Part shown: in pieces, positions 12,470 through 26,243 of the stretch
Position numbering within the stretch: the first letter of the stretch is position 1
Layout of the letters: the number at the start of each line of letters is the position of its first letter
Source of the DNA: Seison nebaliae
Taxonomy: Eukaryota > Rotifera > Pararotatoria > Seisonacea > Seisonidae
Direction of reading: 5' to 3'
NCBI GenBank assembly: GCA_023231475.1
Contig: JALJEE010002731.1
Coordinates: forward strand, 1 to 59,041
Length of the DNA: 59,041 nt
Notes under the pieces: generated by a model
The model's input: the letters and a program-made list of their open reading frames with translations, nothing else
What the model was told of the DNA's origin: nothing
Database searches by the model: none
Translations under genes and position numbers: made by a program

Positions 12470-12480
12470 ATTTGCATAAT
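12470..12480. promoter_or_regulatory. Octamer-containing 11-mer, one of two identical copies
   Basis: ATTTGCATAAT occurs here, just past the CFAP44 stop, and again at 11967-11977. It contains a perfect POU octamer followed by AAT. Both copies are on the POU3-facing side of CFAP44. Function is inferred only. Confidence 0.2.
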
Positions 12481-12518
12481 CCGTTGGGTAAATGAAAATC
12501 GGATGCGACGATAATCGT

Positions 12519-15500
12519 TTATCTTTTCTTGATATCTGACGCGAATGTATCTTCTCTCTCAACAATATTCAGGTGATCTGTTGTTGTTATTCGACTCTTA
12601 CCACTACTCATCCCTTGTCGTTCACTCGCCAATTGTAGTTGCGTTCTCAATGGCATCATAATTCGACTCGTTTTATTCTTCAATGAGGAGATTTCCGTTC
12701 TCAAATTAAATATTTCCTCATCTTGCAACTTCAGCGTCTTCAAGATCTTCTCCGTACTCTTATTGTTCATTTCAGTAGTGATACCGAATTCTTCTCCCTA
12801 AACAACAGCCATCACTCGATCGAAGAGAATGAAGAAAATTTAACAATTTTCAATTGTCTCTTATTTAAATCAGTTTCGATATTAAATTGCGTTTCAGCCA
12901 TATCAATCAATTCCGTATTTCGATTTGTGTTGTCCTTCAATTGTTCGATGAAATCACCTCGTTCTCTATCGATCTCTTTCTGCAAAAAAAAAATATACTT
13001 ACAATTTTAATTATTTACACAAATCTCATACCTGAATTCTTGAAACTTGTCGATAATTGTTCGCTTGAGCCGTCGCTAATTTTTCACGAAGACGTTCTTG
13101 TTGTGCGTTGACGGCCAACGAATCGATCTTCTCCATATTGACGATATTCCCAAATTTATTGATCATCATTTGACGGATTTTCTTTGCGAAATCTTTCACT
13201 ATTTGAGTTCGTCGTTCAATCTCGAAATCCATTTCGTGTCGCTTCTTCTTCAAATGTCTTTGATTTCCCTATCATGAAAAACGAGAGAATTGAGAGAAAT
13301 TGATTAACTTTAATTTCTGTTGTTCGTCTGTTTTCATTTTTCTCAATTCAGTTATTCTTCCCGATAGTTGTCGCATTCGTGATAAATCGAAAACGAGAGC
13401 TTCCGAAAGATCGTTAGGAAATATGTCATCTCGTAAAAATTCGATTTGATGGATTTTCAATGTAATGATCACTTCGATCTCATTTAACATTTGCTGTTTT
13501 TTCCTTTCGAAAATTTCAATATCTGTTTGAATCGTTGACAAATTATTTTTAATCTGATTATAATTCTTTTGAATCATTTCGTTCTCCTTCTTATAAATGT
13601 CATGTCTCTTCTTCTCCTCATTCAATTGATTCTCTAAATAGAAAGAATTGTAAAGAATGACAAAACGAAAAGAAGTCACCTTGAGACCATCGTTTACTTC
13701 TTAATTCCACTATCTCGTCATAGATCTCCTCCGAACAACTATTGGGACATTGTTCGATATCATAATATTCTTTCGGACCTGATTCATCATCGTCATCTAA
13801 CGATTCTGTGAAATCACTATCGCTATCGAAATCCGAAAGATCTGATGATTCACTAGACGCTTGAAAAAATTGATGGAATTAACTTGGAAAAGTGAATAAA
13901 CAAACTACCAACTATTTTCATCATCATCTTTGCTCTTTTTTCGCGTCAATTTCTTCTTGTAAACTTTCAAGAGATAATTCTCGAACTTCTCACCTTTAGC
14001 AGCGATTTCGACACTTTGCGTTTTTAACGTTTTCAAATTATTTTCTATCCGTTCCAAATTTTTCGTGATCGCAATAAATTTCTGTTCAGTCACTTCCAAC
14101 TGATAAACGAGAGAGATAATGGTGAAAAAAATGATGAGAAATATGAACCTGTTTCGATACTTTCGTTTGTTCTTTCTTCGATTGTTGCATTGATTGACGG
14201 AGTTCTCTTTCTTTCTGTTGGAAGTTTCTAAGAATGACCAACTCTTTGTATAAAGTTGTTTGACGGAGATCACAATTCTTCAAATATTTCAGCGTCGTAT
14301 TATATCGATGGCGCAACATAGATAATTTGATATCGAACACTCTCTGCACGAGATTGACATACTCCAACAATTTTTTCCTCTCTCCTTCTAATCTGAAATG
14401 GAACGTCAAATTTGTCATTTGAGATGAGAAAAAAGGAAAATTAACACAATCTTCTCCCGCTTAAGTGCACTGAGTCGAACATGAGACATTTGATCCGTCT
14501 CCATTGCTTGAATGCGAGACATCTCTGTCGAAATACTGGGAAAGCTTTTGGCCAATTTCTCTAAATTCTTCGTCTTCGGCAAATCGATCGATAACAACTC
14601 GATATTGTTCGTCAACAATTCATATTTGGGTAAGGAGATACCGAGTTTGTTGATAAGTTCGATGAATTTCCGTACGTAGATGAGGAATTCTTTTTCCACG
14701 TTCACCGCATTGACGTTTATCCGGAGACCTAAAAAGCTCTGAAAAGTAGTCTTTGGAACTTCCATTTTGGCTTCCGATTCGATTAGAGCCATGTTCAGTT
14801 TTTTCACATCGAATTCATTCGGATGCGCTTCCTCTTTTGGCGGTTCTTCATTTCCTGAATCGTCGTCAGTCGACAGGTTCTCCATCTGTTCTAGAACCAC
14901 TATCTCTTTGGTGGGACGATTTTTCAAATAATCCTGTATCGTATCCGTCGTACACAAAATACTCCAACGGTCGGCCAATTCGTCGAAATTGAATGTGGGT
15001 ATCATATCGAAATCCAAAACGAAATCTTTATCCAATCGTTGATTGATGAAATAGATCATGGCATAGTAGAAGGTGATCTGAGTGACTAATTCCAATTTTT
15101 CGTCTCGTAAATTGAAAAACATTTCATTGAAATCTTTCTTCGTCTTATAAATCTAATAATGAATAATAATTATAATATAATGGTTGTATAAGAGAAGAGA
15201 GAAAGAAAGAGAGATTCCTAACAATTTTCTTCAATTCGATTAATTTTCTGATGGCTTTCGTTTCCGTCATTCTGGTAGCATCGTCAACTTTAAAGTTTTC
15301 CGATGTTTTCAACGCGTAATCGCCGACATTATGAGAGAACCATTCGATTTCTCGATGCAACTCCTCATTGACCCAATCGTCATCAATTTTCCTCTTCAAC
15401 AAATCGTCCCACTACCACGAGAATGAGAATAAGAATAAGAAGAAGGAAAAAAAGAAGAAACTTCTTTTTTCCGTTCGATCCGTTGTCGTCGTCTTTCGTT

Positions 15501-18500
15501 AATTCGTTTCAATTCTCTTTCCACTCGTTCCTGATGAGCAGTTCGGATGACTTTGAATAATTTCTGTTCAGCAACTACTTGACGATTATTCTCTTCCTCC
15601 TCCTCTTGTTGTTGTTCTTCTTCTTCCTCCGTTAATTTTTGTGTTTGTACTTTATTCACTTGCGAAACGGTATGATCTTCCTCGATCAATTCTTCTGTCA
15701 ACGAATGTAGATCGTCTTCCATTTGTTGAGGAAGACGTATTAATGTGAAGGATGAGACGTAAATGGCAGATGAACGAAATGAAAAGAGTCGGATAGATTC
15801 ATTTTCGATTTCTGTTTTATAAAATGTCTCCACTTGGAATCGTGCTTTCTCCGCTACTTCTCGGTTATAGGCCAATTTCAATTCAGTGTCAATCTTCTTC
15901 TGAGATAAACTGTTGAGGAGATTCAAACGAATCTCTTCAGCTACAAAGAATTCTTTTCCATTCAATTGAACACTATCCGGAAGATTCTTATTATCTTTCA
16001 ATAAATGTTCATAATTCGAACGAAGAACATTTATCTTTTCTCTCATATCCTTCTGAGCATCTTCGGCTGCTGCTTTTCTCTTTTCTTCCTCCTGTCTCAA
16101 CATCGTCTCTTCTAACGAGAACGTAGTCGGATCTGTAATATCTGCAACTAATGACTGTTTTGATTCAGGATATTCAATCTTATCCCACACCAAAGGTTCC
16201 TCCGACGCCGACAGATGACAATTGTAAATGACAGAATCCACACCAGCCGTCAAAATTGTCGTTCCCAATTGATTTAATGAGATGAAACCGATGCGACCTG
16301 AACCGTAATCGTGGAGACAAATTTGCCAACTAAAACTCTTGATATCACCTGATTTTCGTGCAACTTCATATTCATCGAACACTTCAAAATCAAGTTTTCT
16401 CTAACAACCGTCAAATAAGAATGAAAAAGATTTTGAAAAAATAATTTCTAACATTTCCTAATTGCCTCCAAGCACAAATGGGAAGATTAAAATTTTTGGA
16501 TGCCTGCACCCCACTCGGAAATATGTCACATAATGATTTTTTTATGGAATATATACGGATTTTTCCATCATCAGTTCCGAATATTATACTTTCGGCATTT
16601 GGTCCCAATTGACATGTTGTCAACGTGGAATCATTCAAATTATCTAAACAAATCCATTCTACTGGTTCGATAGAATCGGTGGTACTTTTCTCGATAATTA
16701 CTCGTTTCTCAAATTCTTCTTTTGCCAATAAATCGCAGACATATAAATAACCTTTGTCATAACCATCTAACGATACGAGAACTTGCTTCTCTTCATTGTA
16801 CAACGGTTCCACGAATTGGATTCGACTGCGAACTGCTGGAATTTCCGGTTTCCATTCTTCAACATCTGATTTATTTTCATCGCCATCTTGATCGGCATCC
16901 GTTTCTTCTACTTTTGTTGGTTGTGGCGTTGGTTGTGGCGTTTGTTGTGGTTCATCATCATGTTTTTCATCATCCATATCTGCCTCTTCTTCCGCTGCTC
17001 GTTTTTTCTTTGCAGCTTTCGCTTCTTCGATTCGAGTTTCTCGTTCAATTTCTTCATCATGACGAATTCGAGATTTGATGGAAGTCAGTCTGGTCATTAT
17101 TTTCGGAAATTCAGCAATCTCATATGATTGATCTACTAAAATTGGTTTAATCAGTTCGCTATCACGATACATATAAATCGTTTCGTCTTCGCACCAAACG
17201 AACAATAGAGCAGCTCCAGACGGCGTTTTGAACGACCAACGAAGACCTCGAGGAACTGAATTTAAATTCGTATATCCAATCGGTTCTAAATCCTTATGAA
17301 TGAATCGATAGCGTAAGAAGAAGATAGTGGAATCGTAAGAGATTGTGGCTACTATACTAGAGAAACTAATTCGTAGATCTATTACCGGTTTATTGTGTGG
17401 TTTCTTCGCGTCCAATAAAATATAACTATATCCCAATTCTTCGATATAAGTGTCTGGATCATCTTGAATTAAATATTTATTCTTCTTCGTTTCCATCAAC
17501 ATTTTATCTTCATCTTTCTCAATCAACGAAATTGCCCGAACAACTCCAGATTCGAAACCAATAAATAAAGTTAACGGATCATAATTACCTGTTTGACGGT
17601 ACCAATCTGAACATGTCGGTTTCGTACAAAATTCGGCTCTCATCTTAATCGTACCTTTCTCATAGTCCAACAGTTGTAACGTCGCATCATTTGAGATGAC
17701 GGTCGTTAATGGTACACTTAATGACGCCGCCATATATTGAATGGGACCGTTGAAACATCGATAAACCACAACCGGTTTTTTCGTATCTCGACCATATCCC
17801 AAACTTACTTTCCAAATACAACCTAAAGTATCTTGAACAAACCATATTGTATCGGTATCCATATCACTACTAGTTGGTTTCTTCACAGCTGATTTCAATC
17901 GGGCGCCTTTGCTCACACAACATTCGGAAACCGGTTGCAATTCTAATTTATTACCAAATTCTCGTGCTTCAGCGATGTCAATCGTTTCAAAATCCCAGGC
18001 TCGAATATAACCGTCTTGTCCAACGGTATACAGATCTCCTTCTTCCGCCATGATTTGGGAAATGGTGGCAGCATGACATGGTTTTCCATTTGGACCGCAT
18101 GCTTCCAATTTGATGATTCCCGTATCCCATACTAACAAGTTGCCCCATTCGCAACCTGAAACCACTTTCCCATCAGGCAGTTGGAAGAATGCTTCGATGT
18201 CAGACAGTTCTGTTTGACCGAAACGTCCCAATTCACCTTTCAACTTTAAGCCGGTAAATGTAGTTTCCATTTTCCAAAATTTAATGTGACCCTGACCACT
18301 GGAACATAAATAGCCTTCCAAATCTTCAGAAAATGTTATTTTAAACACTTCCTGAGAGAATGCTTTCGTTCTCATCAAAATACTTTCGGTATTCCAACTC
18401 CAAATAGTTAACATGTAATCGGGTTGCATTCCAAGAGTCGCAATCAACTTTCCGTCCTTATTAAATGCCAAATCAGCATAACCATATTTCGTACCTTCTC

Positions 18501-18924
18501 TTAGTATATTCACCAATTTGTAATCGGATGTTTGGAAAATTAAAACTTTCGGAGATTCTCCTTTTTCTCCCAGAGCGAAATACGTTCCACTCGTTTGAAC
18601 AGTTATCGAATTGACGGTGTTATCTCCCAATGCTTGGAGCCATTCGATCTTTCTAGTTTTCACATCAAAAATCAACACATATCTACCTGCAATCATCATC
18701 AATTTCTCTTGTTCCAATAAAATCAAATTGTATCGTCTCGTCAAATCAGCACCGATTACTCGTCTCATCAACGTCAGATTATTACGGTTCTCCCTCTTAA
18801 TCATCTTCTTATAGTCATATTCGACTGATTCGCCCTCCACGGACTCTTCTATCGTTATCGTCTTCACCATATCATTCGTATCAGTCACATTATCCGTTCC
18901 GTCCGTCGACACACTTTCAGCCAT
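12519..18924 (-). CDS. CFAP44: Cilia- and flagella-associated protein 44 (WD-repeat axonemal protein)
   Basis: Predicted from 11 exons: 18924-16453, 16400-15462, 15411-15223, 15152-14446, 14392-14149, 14099-13909, 13852-13680, 13633-13309, 13257-13032, 12979-12845, 12797-12519. All phases agree and total 1959 residues (vertebrate CFAP44 is about 1850). Introns are 46-70 bp. The N-terminal part (about 60-620) is WD/beta-propeller, with GCEWGNLLVWDTGIIKLEA and DLYTVGQDGYIRAWDFETID as clear CFAP44-like blocks. An acidic segment follows, then a long coiled-coil C-terminus. Late exons carry DIEQCPNSCSEEIYDEIVEL and MLNEIEVIITLKIHQIEFL, the best-conserved CFAP44 blocks. CFAP44 works with CFAP43 in the tether that links inner-arm dynein f to the axonemal doublet. 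The acceptor of the exon at 13257 is the least certain, since a nearer AG breaks the frame. Confidence 0.9.
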
Positions 18925-20349
18925 CTCGATTTTACGTTTAATATCAAAATATGATTCGTCGTTATGGTATTAGTAAAATTGATTTTTTCTTTCTATATTT
19001 ATATATCCTTCAATCATTTCCTGCATTTCAAATTTTTAGTTTCAAATTATTTAAAAAATTTTATTATCATTTCGTCAATTCTAATCATCGGAATTCCATC
19101 AATCTTATGAAAAGTGAAAAATAGAACGATAAAATTTTAATTTAATTTTACTTAATTTTTTTTGAAATTTTTTTCCAAATTTTTCATTTGGAAAGTGAAA
19201 TATGTTTTGTAGTAAACATAGTTTTGTAGAGTGGTGAAGATGATTATGTATTTTATTTAATAATTAACGAACAATTTCCAAAACGAAGTTAAACAAGTGA
19301 AACTTCTTCACTGAAACTCGCAATAACGTATCGTTCTTATATGATTTATAACACATTGAACTCATAAGTATATATGAGATGGTGAAAGGAAGTGGAGAAT
19401 GTGAGTATTAAATTTATCATAAACACTGTATTAAACACCTATATTAATTTTCTTCTGGACCAATTGATAAATTTTTTTTGAGAATATATTTTTTGATGAG
19501 GGAGAATTTAAGGGCATTTGATTGACGTTTGTTTTAGTCAACAGTTAGTTAATTTTGTGAATAAATTGAAACATAGAAATTGGGGGAATGTTTCATAAAA
19601 TTTCATTTATAGTTCTATGTTTGTACATAGTTCGAATATTAGGTAATTCAATGATTGTTTGTTTAAAATTGGAAAGATTATGTTCAGTGTGGTGAGCGAG
19701 AGGAAATTGCAGAGGGTGAAAAGGAAATGTAGAAAAAACTGAAGAAATTAATAAGACATTCATAGAATTGTACGACACGTATGCACACATCTGAACACGT
19801 AGACAAGAGAGACGATGCGTTTGGAGGATGCTGTTGCCATACATAAAACGAGAATTGTGAATGTGCCATCTAAATTGATGAGATGTAGGAATATTGATTG
19901 GATGGGACGTATAAGAATGACGTAGTCCTAGCCATTCACCTTATATCAACATACATATAATCAATTTAACGTTCATCATTAATTGGTGATTTGTCACTAG
20001 AGACATGACAAATAAAGAATTCTACTTTCATTCCAGCTCATTCCATCCCCAAAGTTGGTTGAGTGAGAGAAGATAAAAATTAAGCTCAGATTGTTGACGT
20101 CAGTCGTCATAAGAATATTAGTCGTTATTTAAGTCGAGTCTTGTGCATGACAATCATTTCTCCATTAAAATTTTCTTCTAACAGATCATAAATTTAATTC
20201 AATCATTCTAATTCGACAGATACACAAAATTACACATTCCGTCTTTCACTCATCGCCCTCTCCCTTCTCACTCGTTGTTGTTGTTGTTCGTTGTGCGTTT
20301 AAAAAGAAGCCGATTTTCCAAACTCTCTCCCCACCACTTTCATTCGCAA
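18925..20349. other. Divergent intergenic region between CFAP44 and GLG1
   Basis: About 1.4 kb holding the promoters of two divergently transcribed genes. The CFAP44-proximal half is very A/T-rich. ORFs at 19593-19869 look like chance. A TATA/initiator arrangement for GLG1 is listed separately. Confidence 0.5.
20073..20105 (+). promoter_or_regulatory. TATA-plus-initiator core promoter candidate for GLG1
   Basis: ATAAAAA at 20073-20079 lies 29 bp before the A of TCAGTC (20100-20105), which matches the arthropod-type initiator consensus TCAGTY. The spacing is the textbook -30 position. It would give a 5' leader of about 250 nt before the GLG1 ATG at 20350. This is prediction only. Confidence 0.4.
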
Positions 20350-23300
20350 ATGGAGAGATTCATCTTCTTGTTGACTATCCTTCTCTTGTTGATCGTACGT
20401 GAAAGTCATGGACAATATGGAGTGGAATATGATCAGAACGTTAAGAGAAATGTTCTCGGAAAATCAAACTTGGATGAAGTTGTTGCTAAACGTGATAATC
20501 TTGGTCGTACTATTTCTGACATATCTCTTCCGTCTCTGAAGAGATTCATGGGAGTTTCCTTGGAGAACGATCCGGGTTGTGCCGAAGATATCAACAGATA
20601 TTGTAAACATGTAAGACGAACGGAAAATGTGACGATAACTAACATGAAATACATTCATTGTCTCTCTCAATCTACTTTCCAATTTCAATTATTAGGGAAA
20701 TGTGAACGTAGTCTATTGAGCTATAAAATGATTCTCACGGATAATATGCACAAATTCATTAATGTTTTCGAAAATAAGGATTGTATGATGGCAGCGGAAA
20801 ACATTCCTCATTGTCGTCATCTCAACAATTCACAAGACGAAATGGTTCTTTGTCTGTTGGAGGAATATGGAAATGTTAATAATAAAAAATGTGAACAAAT
20901 GCTCCAAGCTATTGCTACACTCTTCATCCAAGATTATCGTTATTCAAAACATTTCCTACAGGTTTGCGCGACGGATATGAATCAATTAAATTGTGTGTCC
21001 AATCGACCCGCCGCTGACCAAAATGCTCTCCATCAACAAATGGACGTGCTCAATTGTCTGACGGAGAAGTTTATGGAGAAAAATGGAAAATATGAATTCC
21101 AATCGAAATGTATTGACGCCGTTCGTCATTTAAGAGAATTGGAATCACAAGATTTCCATTTAGATAAACGTCTCTATTTCGCCTGTCAGAGAGAACGAGA
21201 TGTAATTTGTGGAAAAGTGAAATCTGGTGACGGTCGAGTTTTCCGCTGTTTATCCGAACGTCGAAATGATGATCATATGTCACAAGAATGTGATGAAGCG
21301 ATTCAATTTATTCAAAGAGAATCATATCTTCTTCCAATGACACGTCATTCTCTAGTGAACAATTGTCATGTAGAATTGAAAGAATCGAAATGTATGGAAA
21401 TCATTCGAGACAAAATGAGTCAATTCAATAATTTTCAAGCATCTGGTAATCCCGATATACATTATGGTGGAACGATCGCTGATCTTCTCATTTGTCTTCA
21501 AAAACATTTCGCTGAGAATCCTGAACGATCCATTACTAAGAAGTGTTCGAATCGACTCGTCTCTTATCAGACGATGCTTATGAATGATTATCAGATGTCT
21601 CCTCTCATCGTCTCTTATTGCAACTCGGCAATTGTTAGTCATTGTCGAACAAGTGAATTAGACGATAATACCGGAAAACATGGCCAAGTATTGAATTGTT
21701 TATTGAATATGGCTCGATCTGATTTGTCGATGGATGTGAGTAAACGTCTCTTGCCTGTCAACTGTATTGGTGAATTACAGAAGATTGTTGAAGCGGCACA
21801 ACCAAATAAATTAGCTGATATGGCTGTCGATCCACATACACTTTATTCATGCGATTTAGAAATGAAGAAATTCTGCCCTCATTATATGAAACGAATTAAT
21901 TCATATGACCGATCAAATACTCAACAAATGCTCAGTTGTCTCCAAGAAAACATTTACAAAGACGATTTTTCCAAACGATGTTTCGATCAGATTTCTCTCC
22001 TCAATTTTTTCATTCTGAGAGATTGGGTTCCCGATATCGAACTACAAAAGAATTGCGCCGAAGATGCCACTCGATTATGTGGAGTTCGTGAATGGTCTTT
22101 CTCTTCAAATCAGAATGATGATAAAATTGAAAAAAATCAATTGAATTCATATATCTTGTCATGTCTTTTCCGTCACAGTTATTTAGATAAGCGAACAGAA
22201 GAAGGACAATTTCATGCTGAATTCTTAAAGTTTCTAAACATTTCTTTCTTTTCAATTTATTATCAATTTATCATCAAATTATTATCATCAAATTTATTTA
22301 CTAATTTATTTATTATTATTAATTTCATCTCTTACCATTTTTTTTTTAGGAAAACATTACCAGACAATAAAGCCATCTCATTCCAATGTCGGAAAAGTGT
22401 TCAAGGAATCATGCATCGACGTGCATCGACTGTCGGAATACAACCGATATTACAACATCGATGTTTATCCGATCTCGCTCAATATTGTTCCACCAAACCG
22501 GAAATGAATGGTCATTTAACATTTATTTATTTATTATTTAATATATATTATGAACATTATGAAAAAAAAATTTTTAGATTTCGGAGGTGATATCGAATGT
22601 TTACAGGATAACATCCAACAATTGGAACCAGCGTGTTTAGATGTCGTGAGTAATTATACGGTGATCGAAGCGACAGATGTCTCATTAAATCGTGCCATTC
22701 AATCCTATTGTCGTCCATCCATCGAACGATTCTGTTCCAATGACATCTCGCTCAAGAAGCCTCTCAACCAAGAACAATCAGCTCAAATCTGGAATTGTAT
22801 TGTGGAGCATACATCAGAACCATCGATGAGTGAGAAATGTCGTCATGGAGTCGAACATTTCCAAATAGTTTTTTCTTTTATTTTCCTTCCTTACATCATT
22901 CCAAACAATTTTCAGTTACAAATGAAAAATTTCAAATTTAATCCCGAACTCGCTGAACATTGTAAGACAGCCAGACTCACTTATTGTCCCGAATCAAAAA
23001 CAGTCGGTGAATCGATTTATTGTTTAGCGCGAGTAGTATTAGCTCAAAAGATGAATTTCCGTATAAAAGGACAATTACCGAATGTGGGAATGGAATGTCG
23101 AGAGAGATTATCTTCCAAATATCTCATGATGGTTCATCTTCAAATCTTTTTCTTTTTCTCCATTTTCCTTTCCAGGTGAAAAATCCAAAATTGAGAAATT
23201 ATTCGTTAAAAGAAGCTTGTAAAGATGATCTCATCAATTATTGTTCGAATGTTAAACCGGGTGGTGGTCGAGTATTGAAATGTCTCCAAAAAAATTTGAA

Positions 23301-24336
23301 ACGAATTACACCCAATTGTGCTAGTGAATTGAGGAAGTTCAATGTAGCCGGAGTAGAATTGGGAGCGACTTATCGTAAATTATTCGACACATGTTCATTA
23401 TTTCTCAAAGAACATTGTCATAATCGAGATGGTGACGAAGGAATTTTCGAATGTCTCCGACAAAATCTTCCCAATTATATGCGAATGGATGACTCTTGTC
23501 GTAGCGAGATCGTCTCTCTTCTCATCACTCTTCATCATTCCCCATTAGTCGATTCGGCATTAATGGAGAATTGTAAAACGGATTTGGAAACGAAATGTTA
23601 CAAAGTATTTGCTTCCAATGAATTCAATGATATAAAATCGGATGATCTCAGAAATCAGGTATATGATTGTCTTGTAGAAGAATATCGGAATGTGAAGAAA
23701 CGAAAAAATTTAGAAGAAAATTGTCAAACAGAAATTTCACTTTATATTTCGGAAGAAGTGATAGATGTTCGATTAAACGAGCAATTACAGAAACATTGTG
23801 AGAATGATTTGAAGACATTATGTCCACGAACACCATTTTCGAAAAAAGAGGAATGTCTCTTCACCAATTATGAACGAGTCATCGACAATGATTGTAAACG
23901 AGTCATCGAATCATTATTGAAAGACATGTCAAATGATGTTCATATGGATCTGGAATTGCAGAGTTCTTGTTCCGTCGATCTACTCAAATATTGTTCCACC
24001 GTTCAAATTGGAGATGGTCGTCGATTGAGATGTTTAGTACGTATTTTTTATGAAGATATGTTACATGGAAATGGAACATTCCGAATTTTATCAGATGAAT
24101 GTCATCATATGGTTTCTAGACGTGTCAATTTATTCAATCAAATGAAATATGATGTAGGCGTCAGTAGTCGCCAAGTGAATTCATTAACTGATCTCAAGAA
24201 TGTGGTAGTGAATACGAAGAATCGATCATATCTCTGGACGATATTAATCTCGATATTTTTGATAATTTTCTTCATGGCGATGATGGTTGGCCGATGGACG
24301 AAACGACAAGTGGAACGTGAGCGAAAAATCATTTAA
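20350..24336 (+). CDS. GLG1: Golgi apparatus protein 1 (cysteine-rich fibroblast growth factor receptor / ESL-1)
   Basis: Predicted exons 20350-22229, 22350-22510, 22578-22867, 22916-23131, 23176-24336; phases agree and give 1235 residues (human about 1180). The ATG at 20350 opens a signal peptide (MERFIFLLTILLLLIVRESHG). The body is a chain of GLG1 repeats with the pattern C-x3-D-x3-C, then G-x-G-R-hydrophobic-x-C-L, then a further C, spaced about 60 residues apart; clear examples are CQRERDVICGKVKSGDGRVF and CKDDLINYCSNVKPGGGRVL. A C-terminal membrane segment (LWTILISIFLIIFFMAMM) precedes a short basic tail, giving the type I topology of this Golgi protein, which binds FGFs and TGF-beta precursors. 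Introns are 120, 67, 48 and 44 bp. Without splicing the frame breaks at each, which supports the model. Confidence 0.93.
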
Positions 24337-25097
24337 TTGTGAAAAGAATCTTTTTGATTTTTTAATGATCTGATTTTATTTATAATTTATTTCCTCTTAT
24401 TATCTCACTCTCTCCATATAAATACTTCTGAGGCACAAATATTATTTTTCTTATAATTTCTATTCGATTTTAAGTTCCATTACATCAAAATTTGTTAATT
24501 TTAAAATTAATTTCTTCTTTTCCTGCTTTTCCAAGTCGTTTTCTCTTAAGTTTATTTCTATTTATTTATCCCCGACTCACTACGTTCCATCGATCGTCAC
24601 ATATTTTCCATATCCTGGCTCGATATCTAACATCAAAACAATTCCATTTGAGTTTTAAAGAAAAATAAATTTTATTTCTATTTTTTCCTCATTTCATCAA
24701 ATATTCGATCAAATTGAAATTATTCTATCGATTGTTCTACCAAAAGACAAATGATTCCATCAAATTATTGTGGAATTGAAGATTTCTGACAATTTTAGAA
24801 AATTAAGAAATAATTGAAATAAAAATAATTGCTTAATGGAAATATATTGATAATAAGAAGTAATAAGATGAACAGCTTTAATTTTTTAGTGGGATGAAAA
24901 TAATTTTATTAACAAAATTCTTAACAATAAATGATGGTTATTAGAAGAGATTTTCAACTGAATATTTACTTCCCTTCCAATGAAGATTTGATGAGTAGAA
25001 GATGAAAAAGAGAAGATGAAAAATAAAATTTGCTTTGAAGTATTGGACGGATGGAAATGAATATAATGGATAAGATGACGGAAAAGATAAAATTAAA
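24337..25097. other. Convergent 3' region between GLG1 and SLC35D
   Basis: Contains the 3' UTRs of both genes. AATAAA at 24664-24669 is a poly(A) signal candidate for GLG1. Its complement at 24905-24910 (AATAAA on the minus strand) is one for the SLC35D-type gene. Confidence 0.5.
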
Positions 25098-26243
25098 TTA
25101 AACGATTTGTCTCTGAGTGGAAGTGGATGTTGTTGTTGTTGTTGGATCTTTTTTGAAGAGTGCTCGATTAATATAAATGATTGCACCGAGAATGCTGATA
25201 TGAATTCCAATGAAATTCAAAGTCGAATATTTGTAATCGAGAGAGACGACCATTCCAAGATAAGTGACAATGATATTTTTGAGACATCCGATGATACAAG
25301 TGGTAAGTGCCGATGTCGAATGAACGATGAATACATAAGAGAAGTTGAGCATCGTACTAAAGATACAAGATAAGAAGAAAGTGAAGAAGAAAGAAGTATC
25401 AGCTGTTTTGAAGAATTTCTGAATTTCACACATATCATCCAAGCATATCAATAATATGCAAGCTAATGGAAGACTGAATATCGTGTTCAGGTAAACGATG
25501 TCACACTTCGACATCTTTTGCAGAGAGACTTTCTTTTTAATGAAAACTCCATTTCCAGCAGTGGCGATATTATTGAAGAATATGAGAATGTATCCGATCA
25601 TGTCGAAACTTAAATCGTCAGTGGCAGCAACTGCCGCTCCCATTACCATTACAATTAATGCGACGATACTGAATTGATCAGGAAGGATTCTAGAATAATG
25701 AAATTTTTTTAATTTTCAAAAAGTTTAATCGATCAAATCAATAACCCAACTATTAAGTATTCAGCCATCATGGTAAAGAGGAGACCTAATCGTCGTAAAA
25801 CGGTGAACATTGGTACACTAGCAGAGAGAAGAGAATTGTAGTCCAATTGACGGTCAATTAAGAGAAAGAGGAAACTTTACAGATTTGATGGCACCAATGC
25901 CCGAAATGACGTTCAACAAAAAGAATAAGGGCAATGGGAAAATTTGTTGGAGTGACTGGTGAGTGATGGAGAGTGATGTTGCCAAATGGAAGAATGGTTG
26001 CAGTAAGACGATGGTCAATATTGTGGTGAGCATTTGGGCGCAAGAAATGACGAGAAACGAAGGAAAACTACGAGAAGAATATGGAGAAAGATTGAGTTGA
26101 GAATGTTGAGACTAATATAATTTGAAAGTAAACTGATAAGTGGTCAACAGTTTTTTATTGAATAGAATTAGAGAACCGGAAGTTGTAGCGTAGAGTAAAG
26201 CTCCGAATAATGCCGGATAATTCCATTTTCGCGATCCGCACAT
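25098..26243 (-). CDS. SLC35D-type nucleotide-sugar transporter
   Basis: Predicted exons 26243-26134, 26067-25876, 25817-25746, 25689-25098; phases agree and give 321 residues with about ten hydrophobic segments, the usual size for SLC35 antiporters. Family landmarks are LLTTYHFPS early on, KSVNVPMFTVLRRLGLLFTM in the middle (family: lLPMFTVLRRF) and GAAVAATDDLSFDMIGYI, followed by LKNIIVTYLGMV. These match SLC35D1/D2 and Drosophila fringe connection, which carry UDP-glucuronate, UDP-N-acetylgalactosamine or UDP-N-acetylglucosamine into the ER/Golgi lumen in exchange for UMP. The donor of exon 2 is the second of two GTs five bases apart, chosen because only it keeps the frame. Substrate cannot be told from sequence. 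The end is convergent with GLG1. Confidence 0.88.

Noticed and set aside
16722-17127. Antisense hydrophobic ORFs inside CFAP44
   Set aside because: They lie opposite the acidic coding segment of CFAP44; Leu/Phe-rich antisense of Glu/Lys codons.
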